NCBI GenBank assembly: GCA_023313575.1
Contig: JAJTTP010000009.1
Location: forward strand, 1,488,001-1,552,000
Direction: 5' to 3'
DNA length: 64,000 nucleotides
Origin: Eutypella sp. D-1
Taxonomy: Eukaryota > Ascomycota > Sordariomycetes > Xylariales > Diatrypaceae
The position numbers and the translations under genes are program-made. The notes under the pieces were generated by a model, which had not been told where the DNA came from, did not search any database, and saw only the letters and a list, made by a program, of their open reading frames with translations. Position 1 is the first letter of the stretch; each line of letters begins with the position of its first letter. Shown here in pieces: positions 24,873 to 36,079 of the stretch.

Positions 24873-25576
24873 TCATAGGTCGAGCAACAGCTGCGGCGCG
24901 ACCTTCTCGAGGTCCTCGACCTAACGTAGTAACACAGCTCGTTAGTTCATTATGTTATTTCCGCCACCCCCCAACACGATCAACCAGAGTGGGAGGAAAG
25001 AAAAAGAAGATAAGAAACTTGGAACCAGAAACTCACCTCCAAAAACCCGCTCTCCTTCTCAACAGCGGTGCGCGCGATAGTCTCGCGCACAAAGACGTCC
25101 ATGTAGCGAGCGACGGCGGCGTTGGCATCGCGCGAGATGCGGGTCCCGTCTCTCTCGAAGAACTCGTGCAGCAGGCGCGTGAGGAGATCCGGCGGGATCT
25201 GGGCCGGCGCATCCTCCCCATCCTCCTCTTCATCCTCCTCCTCCTCCTGCTCGTTATCATCACCATCCTCGTGTTCCCGCCGCCCCTCGTCATCGTCCTC
25301 ATCCATATCGATGTCCGCCTGCCGTCCCCGCTTCGACGAAGTTTGTTTTTGTTTTTGCTTTTGCTGTTGCGCTTTCCGCTGCCCAGCCCCGCGGCGTTCG
25401 TCTTCTTCCGCGCTGTCCGCGAAGGGGTCGACGTCGCTGATGTCCGAGAACCCCGTGGTGGCGCTCTTCTGCATCGCAGCAGCAGCGGGCCTCTTCGCTT
25501 GCGCGGCGGCGCGCGACGAGGAAGCCCCTGCCGCTTTAGGCCTGGGCTTGCCGGCCCCGGATTGTTTGGGAGGCAT
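24873..25576 (-). CDS. mhf2: CENP-X / Mhf2 histone-fold protein with long acidic N-terminus
   Basis: Exons 25576-25037 and 24920-24873 join in frame to 195 residues. The C-terminal 70 residues are a complete CENP-X (MHF2) histone fold: IPPDLLTRLLHEFFERDGTR, then ARYMDVFVRETIARTAVEKE and the end VEDLEKVAPQLLLDL. The last exon supplies the final helix. Family members pair with CENP-S/Mhf1, act at centromeres in the CENP-T-W-S-X complex, and stimulate the FANCM/Fml1 helicase at stalled forks. About 120 residues precede the fold: an Ala/Lys-rich head (KPRPKAAGASSSRAAAQAKR) and an unbroken acidic block of Asp/Glu. Canonical CENP-X is roughly 80 residues, so this extension is unusual in length. Confidence 0.88.
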
Positions 25577-26642
25577 GGTCCTGGAACGAGTTTGCCGTTC
25601 CGTTTATCGTTAATGATATCTTTTCGTGTTCGTGTTCGCTGCAGCGCTGCAGGTTCCCTCTCCCTCTCTCTCTGCTGGTCGCTCTCGGTGGACGTGCTAA
25701 AATGTGTAAAATGCGAATGGGAAACTAGACGGGTCCGGCGCGCTCTCTCTCTCTGCTTGGCTTGCCTCGCTACGTTTGGCTGGTTGCGTGCTAGGAGGTA
25801 GGTAGTGGGAGTGGAAAGCTCGGAGGGGATGAGGGACGGGAAGTACCACTTAACGCGTCTATGTAAGGTCTAAGCGCGTATGAGGGCAGGGGGGGGGGGT
25901 GTCTATCAATCGGTCTCTTATCAGCACGGATAAGAAAACCCACCTTGGTCAGTTGTGGGACAGCTGGCACGATCACGCATTCTAGCCACGTCTCTCCTTG
26001 TTGTTAAGTTTAGGTAAGTCAGGTTATTATAGCGATGAGCGATTAGCGATATACTTGGTACGTAGAGTTCGGTAGTAGAGGTCGGCTCCACACTTCAGGA
26101 GAGAGGGAGTTTGGGGGCGTTTTGAGATAGAGAAGAGACTGCCAACATCGGCTACTATGACAGCTGGCTTAGGCAAAGGTAGATAGATATAGAGACGGTT
26201 CACTTCATCATGTCTTCATATATGCATGTCAAGTTTGGCATGGAAAGTGGAGTTTTAGGTTCAATCAGCTCGCATTCAGATGTCTATCAGTCGTATTCCA
26301 CCGAACGATACAACCCAATGGAAATAGAAATCAGCAGAGATGCAAGTCGAAGGTGGCAAGAATACAGGTCAAGGGAATCTGCCTAAAGTCTAAATTACAG
26401 CGGCCGGGGACAGACGGCGACGCATTACCAATGTGCATGTCGACACCTCGCCTGCCGTCCTCATTACCGCGAAAGCCGGTTGTTCCAGAACGCCACTATC
26501 AATGTGATGCCTGTACCAACTTTCCCCTCACATACCCCTTTTTTTTTTCCGCAACCGATGCCATCTCTCCTGGGCGGTCCGCCGAGTCTAGGGTATTACA
26601 ACACCTCATCCTGCGCCTGTCGCTTTGTTGGGAAGGGGGCGC
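25577..26642. other. Intergenic, promoter of Mhf2 and 3' flank of carrier gene
   Basis: No gene supported. CT/TC-rich repeats near 25660-25760 are probably the promoter or leader of the minus-strand gene. A T-run near 26530-26548 lies downstream of the carrier gene. Confidence 0.55.
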
Positions 26643-28174
26643 TTAACCAGAGCCACCCTTGAAGGCCTTGCCGAAGAGGATAACCTGGAGCTGGTCGTAG
26701 ATGGAGAGCACACCAGCACCGGCAACACCACGGAGGATGTTGGCACCAGCACCCTTGAACAGGGACTTGACGCCCTCCTTGGCGACGATCTGGCGGGCGG
26801 CATCCAGGGTGCCGTTGTACTTGACGGCCTCACCCGAGGTCATCATCATACGACGACGGATGGTGTCAAGAGGGTAAGAGGCGATACCCGCACCGGTGGT
26901 GACGCACCAACCGAGCGCGAAGGAGGCCAGGAAGTTGTTGGCCAGGGGACCGACCAGGACGACCGGCTTGATCGAGTCGTACATACCGAAGTACAGACCA
27001 CGGTAGACGACGATACCGAGGACGGAGGGGGCGAAACCACGGTAGAGACCAGCAATACCGTCGGAAGCCAGCGTCTTGCGGTAGACGTCGACGAGACCGT
27101 TGAACTGACGGTCGCCGCCCTTCTTCGCGTTCTTGGCGTCGTTGGCGAGACGCGTACGAGCGTAGTCGAGCGAGTAGACGAAGAGAAGAGAAGTGGCACC
27201 AGCAGCCTAATGATTACCGTCAGCATGATAAAGTTCTCAATGTCAGGCAGGACGAAGAAGAGCAAAACTTACACCACCGGAGGCCAGGTTACCAGCCATC
27301 CACTTGGCGTAACCGTCCTTGTCCTTCTTGTAGCCGAACATCTTCTTGAACTTGTCACGGAAGGCGAAGTTCAGGGCCTGGGTAGGGAAGTATCGGATGA
27401 CGTTGGCAGTGTTGCCACGCCACAGGGACATGACACCCTCGTCGGCGGTGGTACGCTTGAAGCAGTCACCAATACCGGAGTACTTGCGGTCGAGACGACC
27501 AGTCTTCAACATCTCATCCTACATTTGGTGTTAGCATGCCCCTCACAATCCCAAGATTTGAAGCGTAGATTAGATCAGGGATCACCCGTAAAAACCAAGT
27601 ACAGCGTAAATAGTGAGCGCGTGTACTCGGCAACTCGGCCGGCCGATTACGGGCGATGAGCCTCATGATCTGCAGGGGTTCGTGATCAGGGGTCCATTAA
27701 ATTTTTACATACCTGGTTCTGGATCAGGAGCTTGACACGCTCGATGGGGGCGGCGGCAGTCTTCGAGACGGCGGCGGAGACACCACCCATCAAGAAGTCG
27801 GCCAAGAAGGGCTAGAAAATTTTCAATGTCAGCCAACACATTTATCTTCCCTTTGCGATGATAATTCGATAATAATCCATATGCGCGAAAAACTTTCCCC
27901 CAACCGATCCCATCCTCTCCCGACATGAGATATTAACGACACATCACACATGTGCCTCCAGGAAGACCTCGCGGTATCATGGAATCGCCAATTGATGACA
28001 CGGAAGGCACGCGACATCGGTTGGGTAGCGCAATTATCCCTTCTCATGTCGGGTCGGATGGACGTGCGAGGGAATTTTGGAATCCCGGGAGAAGCGATAA
28101 TAATAAAAAATCTTCGAAATAGCAAAAAGACTTACCGGCATGCCCAAGACCTTCTGCTGCTCAGGAGGAGACAT
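26643..28174 (-). CDS. Mitochondrial ADP/ATP carrier
   Basis: Exons 28174-28136, 27811-27713, 27518-27273 and 27206-26643 join in frame, all at codon boundaries, to 315 residues. Three mitochondrial-carrier repeats are visible: [12 protein letters not shown] (first signature), [15 protein letters not shown] (second) and [13 protein letters not shown] (third). RRRMMM at 245-250 is diagnostic for adenine nucleotide translocases. There is no cleavable presequence, as normal for this family. It exchanges cytosolic ADP for matrix ATP across the inner membrane. The first exon encodes only 13 residues ([13 protein letters not shown]) and is followed by a 324-base intron, the longest in the window, which could hold regulatory sequence. 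Confidence 0.97.
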
Positions 28175-30521
28175 TTTGACAAATGTTGATCAAAAAACCT
28201 TGACCTGCGAAGAAGAAAAAAAAAGACGGAGTGGAGAGATGGATGGGAAGGGAAAGAAAGAAAAAGTGAAGGAGAGTTTTGTGGTTGCAGGTTTGAGAAA
28301 TATTTCTAACCGGCGACTTGGTGGTAGTGTGGTGGCAGACTCTGCTCTCTGGGGAAATGGAGGGAAAAAAAAAAAACTTCTTAGCGGTAAAGACGCAACA
28401 GCGCAGCTTTTTCTAGGTAGCGACTTCTTCCCGGGGGCCGGACCCGCCGCTAGCTCTAGAAGGGGTGAAGGGGGACCCCATCCATCGAGGGCTATTATGT
28501 ACACGGTTGCCCCGAAAACCAACGATTGGTCACGTGAAAGTGGGTACTTTGCAGCTGTCAGCAGCCGTGATTTTCGCGTTGCAGGCTTGTTATGGCAGTG
28601 TCTAGACACATTTTGTGTTTGACTGCCAGCTGTCCGATCTACAGACTTGCGACAGAGATAGCGAATGAGGTACATGCATAGCCGGACAATTTCGGAATTC
28701 CCAATCAAGATCCATCGTGCTAAGCCCTCACAACCCTCAAACCTTCGTTTACGTCTACGGGTAGGCGATACGGTAGGCGATACGTTAGGCCCTGAGATAG
28801 CGCTTGCAGCTGCCCAGGTGTTCTTTTTCCTGGCGCCCGGGCACCTGCCCGATGACCTATCTACCTCACAGTTAGGTACATACACATACAGACATGTATA
28901 TATAGATACTCGGTGTAAACCTTGGAACTGGTTGAAGGAGGAGGGCATCACACACTTTCTTGATCGTGCCTACTGCGTATGTAATACGTAAGCCTGACCT
29001 AGTTCCCAACCCGAGGATTCAATAATAATATGTCCCCAGAAGCTGGGAGCGCCTGCATTCTTTAACTCTACTATGCTAGGTATATGTAGGTATTTGTATC
29101 ACGACCAGCCATAGACAATAAAACCGATATCAAGAATGTAGAAATGATGACGCTCCACACTTGTCACGACCTTGCTTAAGTACTACCAATAATTTTTGCC
29201 TCTCCGTCTCAGATAACGGAGGAAAAGGAAAAATCAATAAACCTTTTGATTACATTTCCAACAAATAAAAGAAGAAAAACTCTGCCGGGGGGGAAGGGGG
29301 GGGATATACCGGAGAGATTTTGGGCGATGATAGGCGCTGGCTGGTCCCCCCGTAGCAGCCGGGCCTTGATCTTCCTGCCGAGCTGGGGATCTCGGCTTTA
29401 GCTGGTGGATCTTGGAGCGGGCAGGCGGTTATCCCTTAGTCCATTTTTGCCAAGAGCTCTCGCCCCGAGGCCATAAAGTTACCTCACTTCGCATACCTCG
29501 TAGAATTTTTTTTCTTTTTTCCTTGTTGTATGTTGTAACAGTACTAGCAGGTAGCGTCTATGTACCCGCCTCGTCCTTATCTTTGTATTACTTCTGTGGC
29601 GTGGGGCAACGGGGTTTCCGTACAGCATATACTTATAGAAAAGGAATAGAAAAAGGTCACTACCATTTTAAGATTTTAGTCTCCTAAATGGAAATGTGGT
29701 ATCTATGCATGCAGCTACGGCTCTATTGCAGACCTAGCCTCCTGCTTAACTACGTAGTTCTTCCACTGGACGACAGTGAATTTACCTAAGTGACAAGAGA
29801 TTCAACTCTTGTTTAGGTCGATATACCTCAGAGTCTATGTGGATCACCTACGAAGACTCCTGCACCTTTCTACCATTGGTCAAGTGACACATACCTAAGT
29901 ACTTCATGGATGTAACATGCCGGTCTATACGGATCGTAGAATTGAAGATATTCCCATTGTGCCGTGCAATATAGAGTGCTCTAAGGCCGTCGAGATACTC
30001 TCGAAGCCGATAGGGGTATTACGCATAGTCCCGCAAACCTCAAGAGGCCAAAGTTTCAGCATTCATGCACCAGGAAGGCCACACTTCTAGGTCATTATTG
30101 ACTACAAAGTAGGGCGTGCCCCTTTCAGACAGATCTCAGCATAGCAATCTGGAAGCACGTCTACTCGGCAGCAGGTGGAAATTTCGTTTCAAACCCCTCT
30201 CGGGTCGGTTCACATTTGACATGACGGGACCTAGGCGACGGTGGTGGTAGGTATGCGGACGGATCTGACGTCCGCTAATTCACCCTATCTGCACACACAA
30301 CACAGCGTGCGACTGTTTAAAAAAGGAAATAGCCATAAACCGTGTTCCTGTCCCAATGCTGCGCCGTGGATCAAAAATGCCTGAATCCATTTGAGATTCG
30401 ATACAGGATCTCGCCATTGTGGGCTCGTCATTTCTTGTTTTTTTCGTCGTGTTCGACCGAAATCGAGCAGTCCATCATCGTACCGCGAACGAGCGAGTTA
30501 AAAGGAGTTTTTTTTTCTTCT
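28175..30521. other. 2.3 kb intergenic, carrier promoter side
   Basis: No gene seen. The first 250 bases upstream of the carrier start are A/G- or, on the coding strand, C/T-rich, fitting a strong fungal promoter. Beyond 28650 the sequence has ACCTAAGTA/TTAGGTA words (near 28871, 29785 and 29890) and no coding signal. Confidence 0.55.
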
Positions 30522-31013
30522 TTAATCCGAAGCGCCAACCGCACGAGCTATTCCAAATTGGTCAGCGAAACATATTCCCCAAGCACTTCCCCCTTTCCAG
30601 GTTTCGAAAGAAAAAAAGAAAGAACACATACTGTAGATCTTCATCTTGCTGTGCGTGACGACGGGCTTGATCTGGCCCTTCTCCTCGAGGTCCTTCAGGC
30701 ACCGTCGCGCCAGGGAACCGTTGATCTTTAGTCTGTCGACGAGGGTGGCGACTGTGACGAGGCGGTAGGACTGGACATCCTTGTAGAGCTTCTCGGAAGT
30801 GGTCTTGTCAAGCAGGACGGCGTGTTGGGCCTTGTCCTTGACTGTATAGGTGATTGCAATGTTAGCCAGGAGCTCTCTTACGGCGACGACGAGAACCTTC
30901 AAGGGGGGAATAAAAGGCAATGGGAGAAATCGTGTGAAATCGTGTGACTTACCCTTTCCCTTGGACCACTTCTTCTTCTGCTTCTTCGCACCGGAGCTCG
31001 CTGCGGGGGCCAT
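30522..31013 (-). CDS. RPS25: Cytosolic small-subunit ribosomal protein eS25
   Basis: Exons 31013-30953, 30841-30632 and 30547-30522 join in frame to 98 residues. The sequence shows the Lys-rich head KKQKKKWSKGKGK, then the winged-helix body AVLLDKTTSEKLYKDVQSYR, VTVATLVDRLKINGSLARR and LEEKGQIKPVVTHSKMKIY, ending TRAVGASD from a 26-base last exon. This is a full-length eS25 of the 40S head. Reading through the first donor would produce a longer, false protein. The last exon is so short it is easily missed, but the A|CT junction restores the conserved Tyr-Thr-Arg end of the family. Confidence 0.96.
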   Translation of the reverse strand: MAPAASSGAKKQKKKWSKGKGKSHDFTRFLPLPFIPPLKVLVVAVRELLANIAITYTVKDKAQHAVLLDKTTSEKLYKDVQSYRLVTVATLVDRLKINGSLARRCLKDLEEKGQIKPVVTHSKMKIYSMCSFFFSFETWKGGSAWGICFADQFGIARAVGASD

Positions 31014-32044
31014 CTTTGCTGATTTAGAGAAACGTTGTCGTTGTGTGTTGTGTTAATTCAAAGATGATGAAGTTTTGGCGGGCGCTGATAACGGTAGACC
31101 CAAATTGTCGCAAGGCCGGGTTGGGTGGGTGCGGGACTGGGATATTTTTAATTGGATTTAGTTGTGTGGGAAGGAGAGTGCGGTGGTCGACAAGCGATAT
31201 GGGTAATAGCGTGACGATAAGGTGTCAAAGCTGGGCAAGTAGTGTCAGCTGCTTTCAGCTGTAATTTCTCAAACTCCGGCAAGCCACATGGTTCGTGGCT
31301 GGTGCCAGATGTTCGTGTGGCGGCGTCTACCTATGTATGTTTTTACCTAAGCCAGTTCTGTCAGTCTGGATATGGCCAAACACCAAATGCCAAACGTCAA
31401 ACGCCTAATCAGGGGCTAACTTATTAGTACCTTTTAAGTAAGGGATCTCTGCAACCTTACCTGCTGCTTACCTGCTTTTCCCTTGTAAGCCAAGATCCAA
31501 TGGTAGAGAAAGTAGAGAAACCGCCGACGTTCAACCCGCCCAGCCCGCGTACAATACCAATTTTAGTCCGGACTCGTCGTCATCTTCAATATCTACATTC
31601 GTAACTTATCAACTAATTAGACCTAACTATTTACAGCATGTACAAAGACCTATAGTAGATTGGGGATGTCCACCTCTGACGACAGCTTCTGACGATAGCA
31701 GACACCCCCCCCCCTTCCCCCCCAGTATTCCCATTTCTTTATTGATTCAAGTTGGCATATCGGCCGAGTACTCCGTATTTTCATATAATGATACCCTAAT
31801 TGACTCTTCTTCTTCAAAGCATTCTTTATCCCAAATGTTGGATGTCCCCCACGGGCGCCAGTGTATCACCACACAGTAGATTCTCTCTCTCTTTCCACGA
31901 GTCCAAGGATATTGTTACCTAGGTAAACTTATTGGTGGCATTCTGCTGGGCTCTACGCCGCCGCCCGCAGTGCGCGTAGTCCTCTGTATATTATTACCTA
32001 TACATACTTGTAAACTTTTCTTCTTCATCCTATCCTTCGTCACC
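31014..32044. other. Divergent intergenic region
   Basis: About 1 kb between the eS25 gene and the type II membrane protein gene, presumed to carry both promoters. A GTTACCTAGGTAAAC near-palindrome lies at 31915-31929, about 115 bases before the downstream start. C-run at about 31706-31728. No gene supported. Confidence 0.6.
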
Positions 32045-33916
32045 ATGGCGAAACGATTTACCATCCTAGGGCTGCGTTTCGGCCCACGTCGCATTTCCTT
32101 TCTCCTCGTCAGCCTTGGTCTCTTCGCCCTATTCACTCTCTTCTTCACTTTACCGAGCGCGATACCCCGTGGTCCCAGTCTATCCAAGAGCCTGGCTGAT
32201 CATAAGATCTCGATGCCTAAGTTAAAAGACACCTTTTCATCTAGTGTCCTCAACCCCTTCAGACCCGCGGCGCATCCACCACCAGTACAGAAGAACTCTA
32301 CCTACGGAGAGAGCTCCTGGTACTCTAACTGGAACTGGCGCAGCCCTTTCTCTTCATCCATCACCCTCGACGAGAACCGTTCGCTTCTTCCCCCCATAAA
32401 GGAGAGGCCCCCCATCTATGTCTACTACGATACGTCTGTCAAGAAAGATACATCAACCAAGGATGCCGAAAGTGAACTTCTCCTCACCTGGAGACGTGCC
32501 TGGTGGGCGCAAGGGTTCAGACCGATCATATTAAGCGAGGCCGAGGCCATGAACAACCCCCTATACGACGAACTGCAGAGACTCGAGGTCGAAGCCGCGT
32601 TTAAAAGAGATGCCATGCGATGGTTGGCTTGGGAGAATATGGGTGGGGGGTTGTTATCCCACCAGTCACTGTTTCCAATGGGATCGCGCCAGGATCCCTT
32701 GATGATGTTCCTACGTCACGGAGAGTATCCGGCCTTGACGAGGTGGGAGGGCTTCAAGGATGCTCTTTTCGCCGGTTCCAAAGCGGAGATCACGGCCGCC
32801 ATTATTCAAGCCCTTCGAAATCCGGAGGTTAAGGTTGCCAAAGACTTCATCTCTGCGTTGACCAGCGAGACATTCCATGTCGATCCCACCCATGATCCTC
32901 TCGCCTTCTATGTCCAAAGCACTCTCGAGAAGCAGTACCCGACTATCTCTCAAGAGCTGAAGAATGATCGCGCTTCGGGCCTGAAGGACCTGAACCTACT
33001 CGTCAACTCCCACCTTCACACTACGTGGCAGAATATATTCGACCAAGGCATAGCCGTTCTCAAGCCTCTGCCAGAACACACGACGTACATGATCGAGCCG
33101 GCTTATGATCTTGCAGAAAGACTTGCGTTCTGCGGGGACTCGCCAGACCCCTCTTCGTGCCCACCGAACCGCCCCAAGTGTTCTCCGTGTGACACGTCCT
33201 ACCCAATGAAGATCTCGACTCCTGCCCATTACCGCAATACTTCTGGTTTATATAGCATCGGCACGGTCCCTCACCCCTACACGATACAGAGCCTTAATAG
33301 TCTCAACCAGTCTATCGACATCCCTTGGATCAGACGGGAGGGTAAGCGGGATGAATGGCTTCGCAAGCTGTTTAAGGAACTCCTCGGGGTGAGCCTGGGC
33401 GGCACCGCGCGTCTGCTCAAGTTTAAGGAGGCCGTCGCTGGCGAGCACGCCACGGCCCACTCCATCTGGCTCACGGCGGAGAAGGAAAGTCCGGTAGACT
33501 TAAATTGGTGGTTCGGATTCGCTATCCCGCGCAAAGCCGCGGACGACGAAGACGACGACGGGCGCCCGCAGCCACAGCACGACGCGAACGATGGGCCGTC
33601 TCCGTCGGCGGACGATCTGGCGCGCGAGCCGGCGCTACTGCAGAGGGCGCGAGAGGTCGTCGCGTCCAAGGCTGAGGAGGACGTGCGCGTGCGCGACGCC
33701 ATGGAGGCGTGGAACCTCGCCGACACGGAGGCCTGGCGGTTCGCGCGGGCGTTCCTGGCGCGCTCGAGGGTCGAGCGCCTCAAGTGGGAGGAGGAGGAGA
33801 GCAGGTACGCCGACGGCGCGGGGACCGACAAGGAGACCGGCCCGCGGCGCAGCAGCTGGACGTCGAGGTGGACAGACGCCAATCGTGGTGGTGGTGCCAG
33901 CGACGAGGATTACTAG
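32045..33916 (+). CDS. Type II membrane protein resembling GT32/Och1-like glycosyltransferases
   Basis: Single exon, 623 residues from the ATG in a good context (CACCATGG at 32045); the frame extends 25 codons upstream but without a better start. A signal anchor spans residues about 17-37 (ISFLLVSLGLFALFTLFF) after a basic N-terminus, giving a Golgi-type topology. The lumenal part has RPPIYVYYDTS, LLTWRRAWWAQGF, EAMNNPLYDELQRL and KRDAMRWLAWENMGGGLLS. This order resembles the DXD-sugar-binding glycosyltransferase fold (the 'D-x-x-R-y-x-x-L-x-x-x-G-G' segment). The canonical Asp-x-Asp that should follow the Gly-Gly-Gly is not there (LLSHQSLFPMG). The C-terminal 120 residues are acidic and disordered. 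Assignment to a sugar-transfer role is inference; it could be an inactive relative. Confidence 0.75.
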   Translation: MAKRFTILGLRFGPRRISFLLVSLGLFALFTLFFTLPSAIPRGPSLSKSLADHKISMPKLKDTFSSSVLNPFRPAAHPPPVQKNSTYGESSWYSNWNWRSPFSSSITLDENRSLLPPIKERPPIYVYYDTSVKKDTSTKDAESELLLTWRRAWWAQGFRPIILSEAEAMNNPLYDELQRLEVEAAFKRDAMRWLAWENMGGGLLSHQSLFPMGSRQDPLMMFLRHGEYPALTRWEGFKDALFAGSKAEITAAIIQALRNPEVKVAKDFISALTSETFHVDPTHDPLAFYVQSTLEKQYPTISQELKNDRASGLKDLNLLVNSHLHTTWQNIFDQGIAVLKPLPEHTTYMIEPAYDLAERLAFCGDSPDPSSCPPNRPKCSPCDTSYPMKISTPAHYRNTSGLYSIGTVPHPYTIQSLNSLNQSIDIPWIRREGKRDEWLRKLFKELLGVSLGGTARLLKFKEAVAGEHATAHSIWLTAEKESPVDLNWWFGFAIPRKAADDEDDDGRPQPQHDANDGPSPSADDLAREPALLQRAREVVASKAEEDVRVRDAMEAWNLADTEAWRFARAFLARSRVERLKWEEEESRYADGAGTDKETGPRRSSWTSRWTDANRGGGASDEDY

Positions 33917-34901
33917 AAGAACTCGACGCGCCCACCAAAAGTCCCGCCTTCGTAAAAACGAATTATTTAGCAGTTCACTGCATTTATACTTTTTTTCCTT
34001 TCCGAACTTTTTTTCTTTCTCATCCCCCGACCTCTTCTTTCCTTCTCAAAAGAAAAGATGGTGGCGCTCATGGCTTTGAAGTTAGAGGGGGCCAAGCAGG
34101 ACATGGTTATGGTCATGGCCATGACCAACGGGACAGCACCGGAGTTAGGGACGCGTTGAACTGAAAAAGGGACCGGGTTCCCGCGTTAGGCGTTACGGCA
34201 ATGTGTATGCTTTTTGCGGAAGAGAGAGAGAGTGTGTGTGTGTGTGTATCATTTACTATATACCAAGACTACCACGTGGGTGGGCTCAGGAGTCCTCTTC
34301 ACCAATAGACGCTAGATCAAACTCATTATCGAATCCAAGTCTTGTCCACGATGCCTGTGATATGACCTATACTTCGGTGGTTCACCCAACTTGGATCACA
34401 CATCCTCCAGGGAATGGGGGGGGGGGGAGGAAATATGATGGAAGAAAGAATGGCCACACGCCTTGATGAACTTATAGAACCAAGCGAGATCACTGAAAGT
34501 TTAGCGGAATTGACCCCTTTTCATACTCGAGTTGGGGTCGACACGCGACACGAACACGGGGGAGGAAGAGAAAGAAAAGACATTATAATCTCTCAAGCGC
34601 CCTAAACCTCCGAATATCGCAGAGCCGGAAACATCACTGCACCATATCCCCCCCCCCCTACCCCGTCTCTAATCTCCTTAATGCGGACCAGAACCACAAG
34701 ACATACATCTTCTATTCCGAACCGAAACACCAGACGCCACTGCTTTCGTACGTCATCACGGTATCCCCTGTAATGCCAAAGATCGTCACCGTCACCATCA
34801 CCATCGCCCTCCCGAGGATGAGCAGGAGTCGTTATTCCCCATCCCCCGCCCCGCGGCGAGCCCCCCGTCCTCCTCCTTCCCCTCCCTCGCCCTCCGCCAC
34901 C
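33917..34901. other. Convergent 3' flanks
   Basis: Spacer between convergent genes. Contains T/C-rich runs (33985-34045), a GT dinucleotide run (about 34232-34248) and G/C homopolymers (34416-34428, about 34649-34659). No gene supported. Confidence 0.55.
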
Positions 34902-35339
34902 TCACCGATCCGCCTTGGCGAACTCGCTCTTCTGCGCCTCTTTGCGCAGGAACTGCACCACGTTCTTTTCTCCCCCTTGCGCCGTCAGCCTCGGTGATAT
35001 TTATATTGGGGGGGGGGGTAATGGAAATTTCAATATTACGTACGGCGAGCGCCTCGGGGTTAACCCCGTTCTCGATCATGGAGATGCAGATGGAAAGGGT
35101 CCTGCGGTCGAGATGGCAGTTCTAAATGTTTTTGTCCTCTGTATATTAGTATTCTGGAACTTTGAAGCCGAAGTGTGTGCATGGTACCACCATAACAGCA
35201 CACACGAGGAGGCGATCATTATTCCCCCCGCCCTTTAAGGACTGAGACTGACCAGGATCGTGGAAATCTCGTGCAGGATGTCGACGGCCTGCTGCGCCGC
35301 CTGCTGCTTCTCGTCGTTCCCGGCGGGCACAGGGGGCAT
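34902..35339 (-). CDS. mzt1: Mitotic-spindle organizing protein 1 (MOZART1/Mzt1)
   Basis: Exons 35339-35253, 35121-35044 and 34964-34902 join in frame at codon boundaries to only 75 residues. The family pattern is complete: [14 protein letters not shown], then [26 protein letters not shown] and [14 protein letters not shown]. Mzt1 binds the N-termini of gamma-tubulin complex proteins (GCP2/3 type) and is needed to recruit and activate microtubule nucleation at spindle poles. Introns are 131 and 79 bases and begin GTCAGT and GTACGT; the last acceptor is AAAAG before AAC. Because all three exons are under 90 bases the gene would not appear in a long-ORF scan. It is transcribed in the same direction as the kinetochore gene 740 bases upstream. 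Confidence 0.93.
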
Positions 35340-36079
35340 GGCGGCAACTATGTACTGATATTTGATGGTGAGGGGTGGGCTTTTTGGTTTTATATATAAA
35401 TAGAAATAAGCAACCTTAATCGGCTTTTACTTTTTGATATGAAATTTTCAGGATTTTATGAGTAAGTGTAGGTGTATGGGATCTTTCTTTGATCTTGATA
35501 TGTTGTGTTGTGCACTTTTGCGGATGCTGGAGGTTGTGCTCAGGGACAGGGGAAATGGATCAAGACGCGGCGTGCTAGTTAGGGGGGATATGGGGGGGGG
35601 GGTGTTAGTGGGGTGAAGTAGGTACCTACGGGCGGGAGGGGAAGCGATTTGGTGGCCCGCAAGTGCCGCCCTACCCCAAAGTACCTAAGTAAACAAAATG
35701 CTTGTGAGAGGTGTTTCATGAGCAACAAGGCAGATAATGAAAAAACTCCTTACATTCTAGTGAGGCTATCATGGAATTTTCCAAAAAATCATATTGTTTT
35801 ACTTTAGGAATCACTATTTACAGCAGGTCAAGTGTCTCTTGGAGTACTTAGGTAGGCATTAGATAGGTATCATTCATCATGTTATCATCCCAATCCAACA
35901 GGCGACTTCGAACTCCGTACTCCGTACAAGTTACGATACAAAGCGGCCACCAGACACGTATTCCAAGCGCACAAGTCAGCACCGCTCATGCACCTAGCGA
36001 CTAGCGACCAGACCTTGTAATGACAGGTGATCGTCCTCCTTCCCCCCCCCCCCCTCCCCAACACAGACTCACGACCGAC
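35340..36079. other. Intergenic between Spc25 and Mzt1 genes
   Basis: About 740 bases holding the presumed Mzt1 promoter. Three copies of the TACCTA/TAGGTA motif are clustered here: GTAGGTACCTAC at 35618-35629, GTACCTAAGTA near 35681-35691, and GTACTTAGGTAGG near 35844-35856. No gene seen. Confidence 0.65.
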
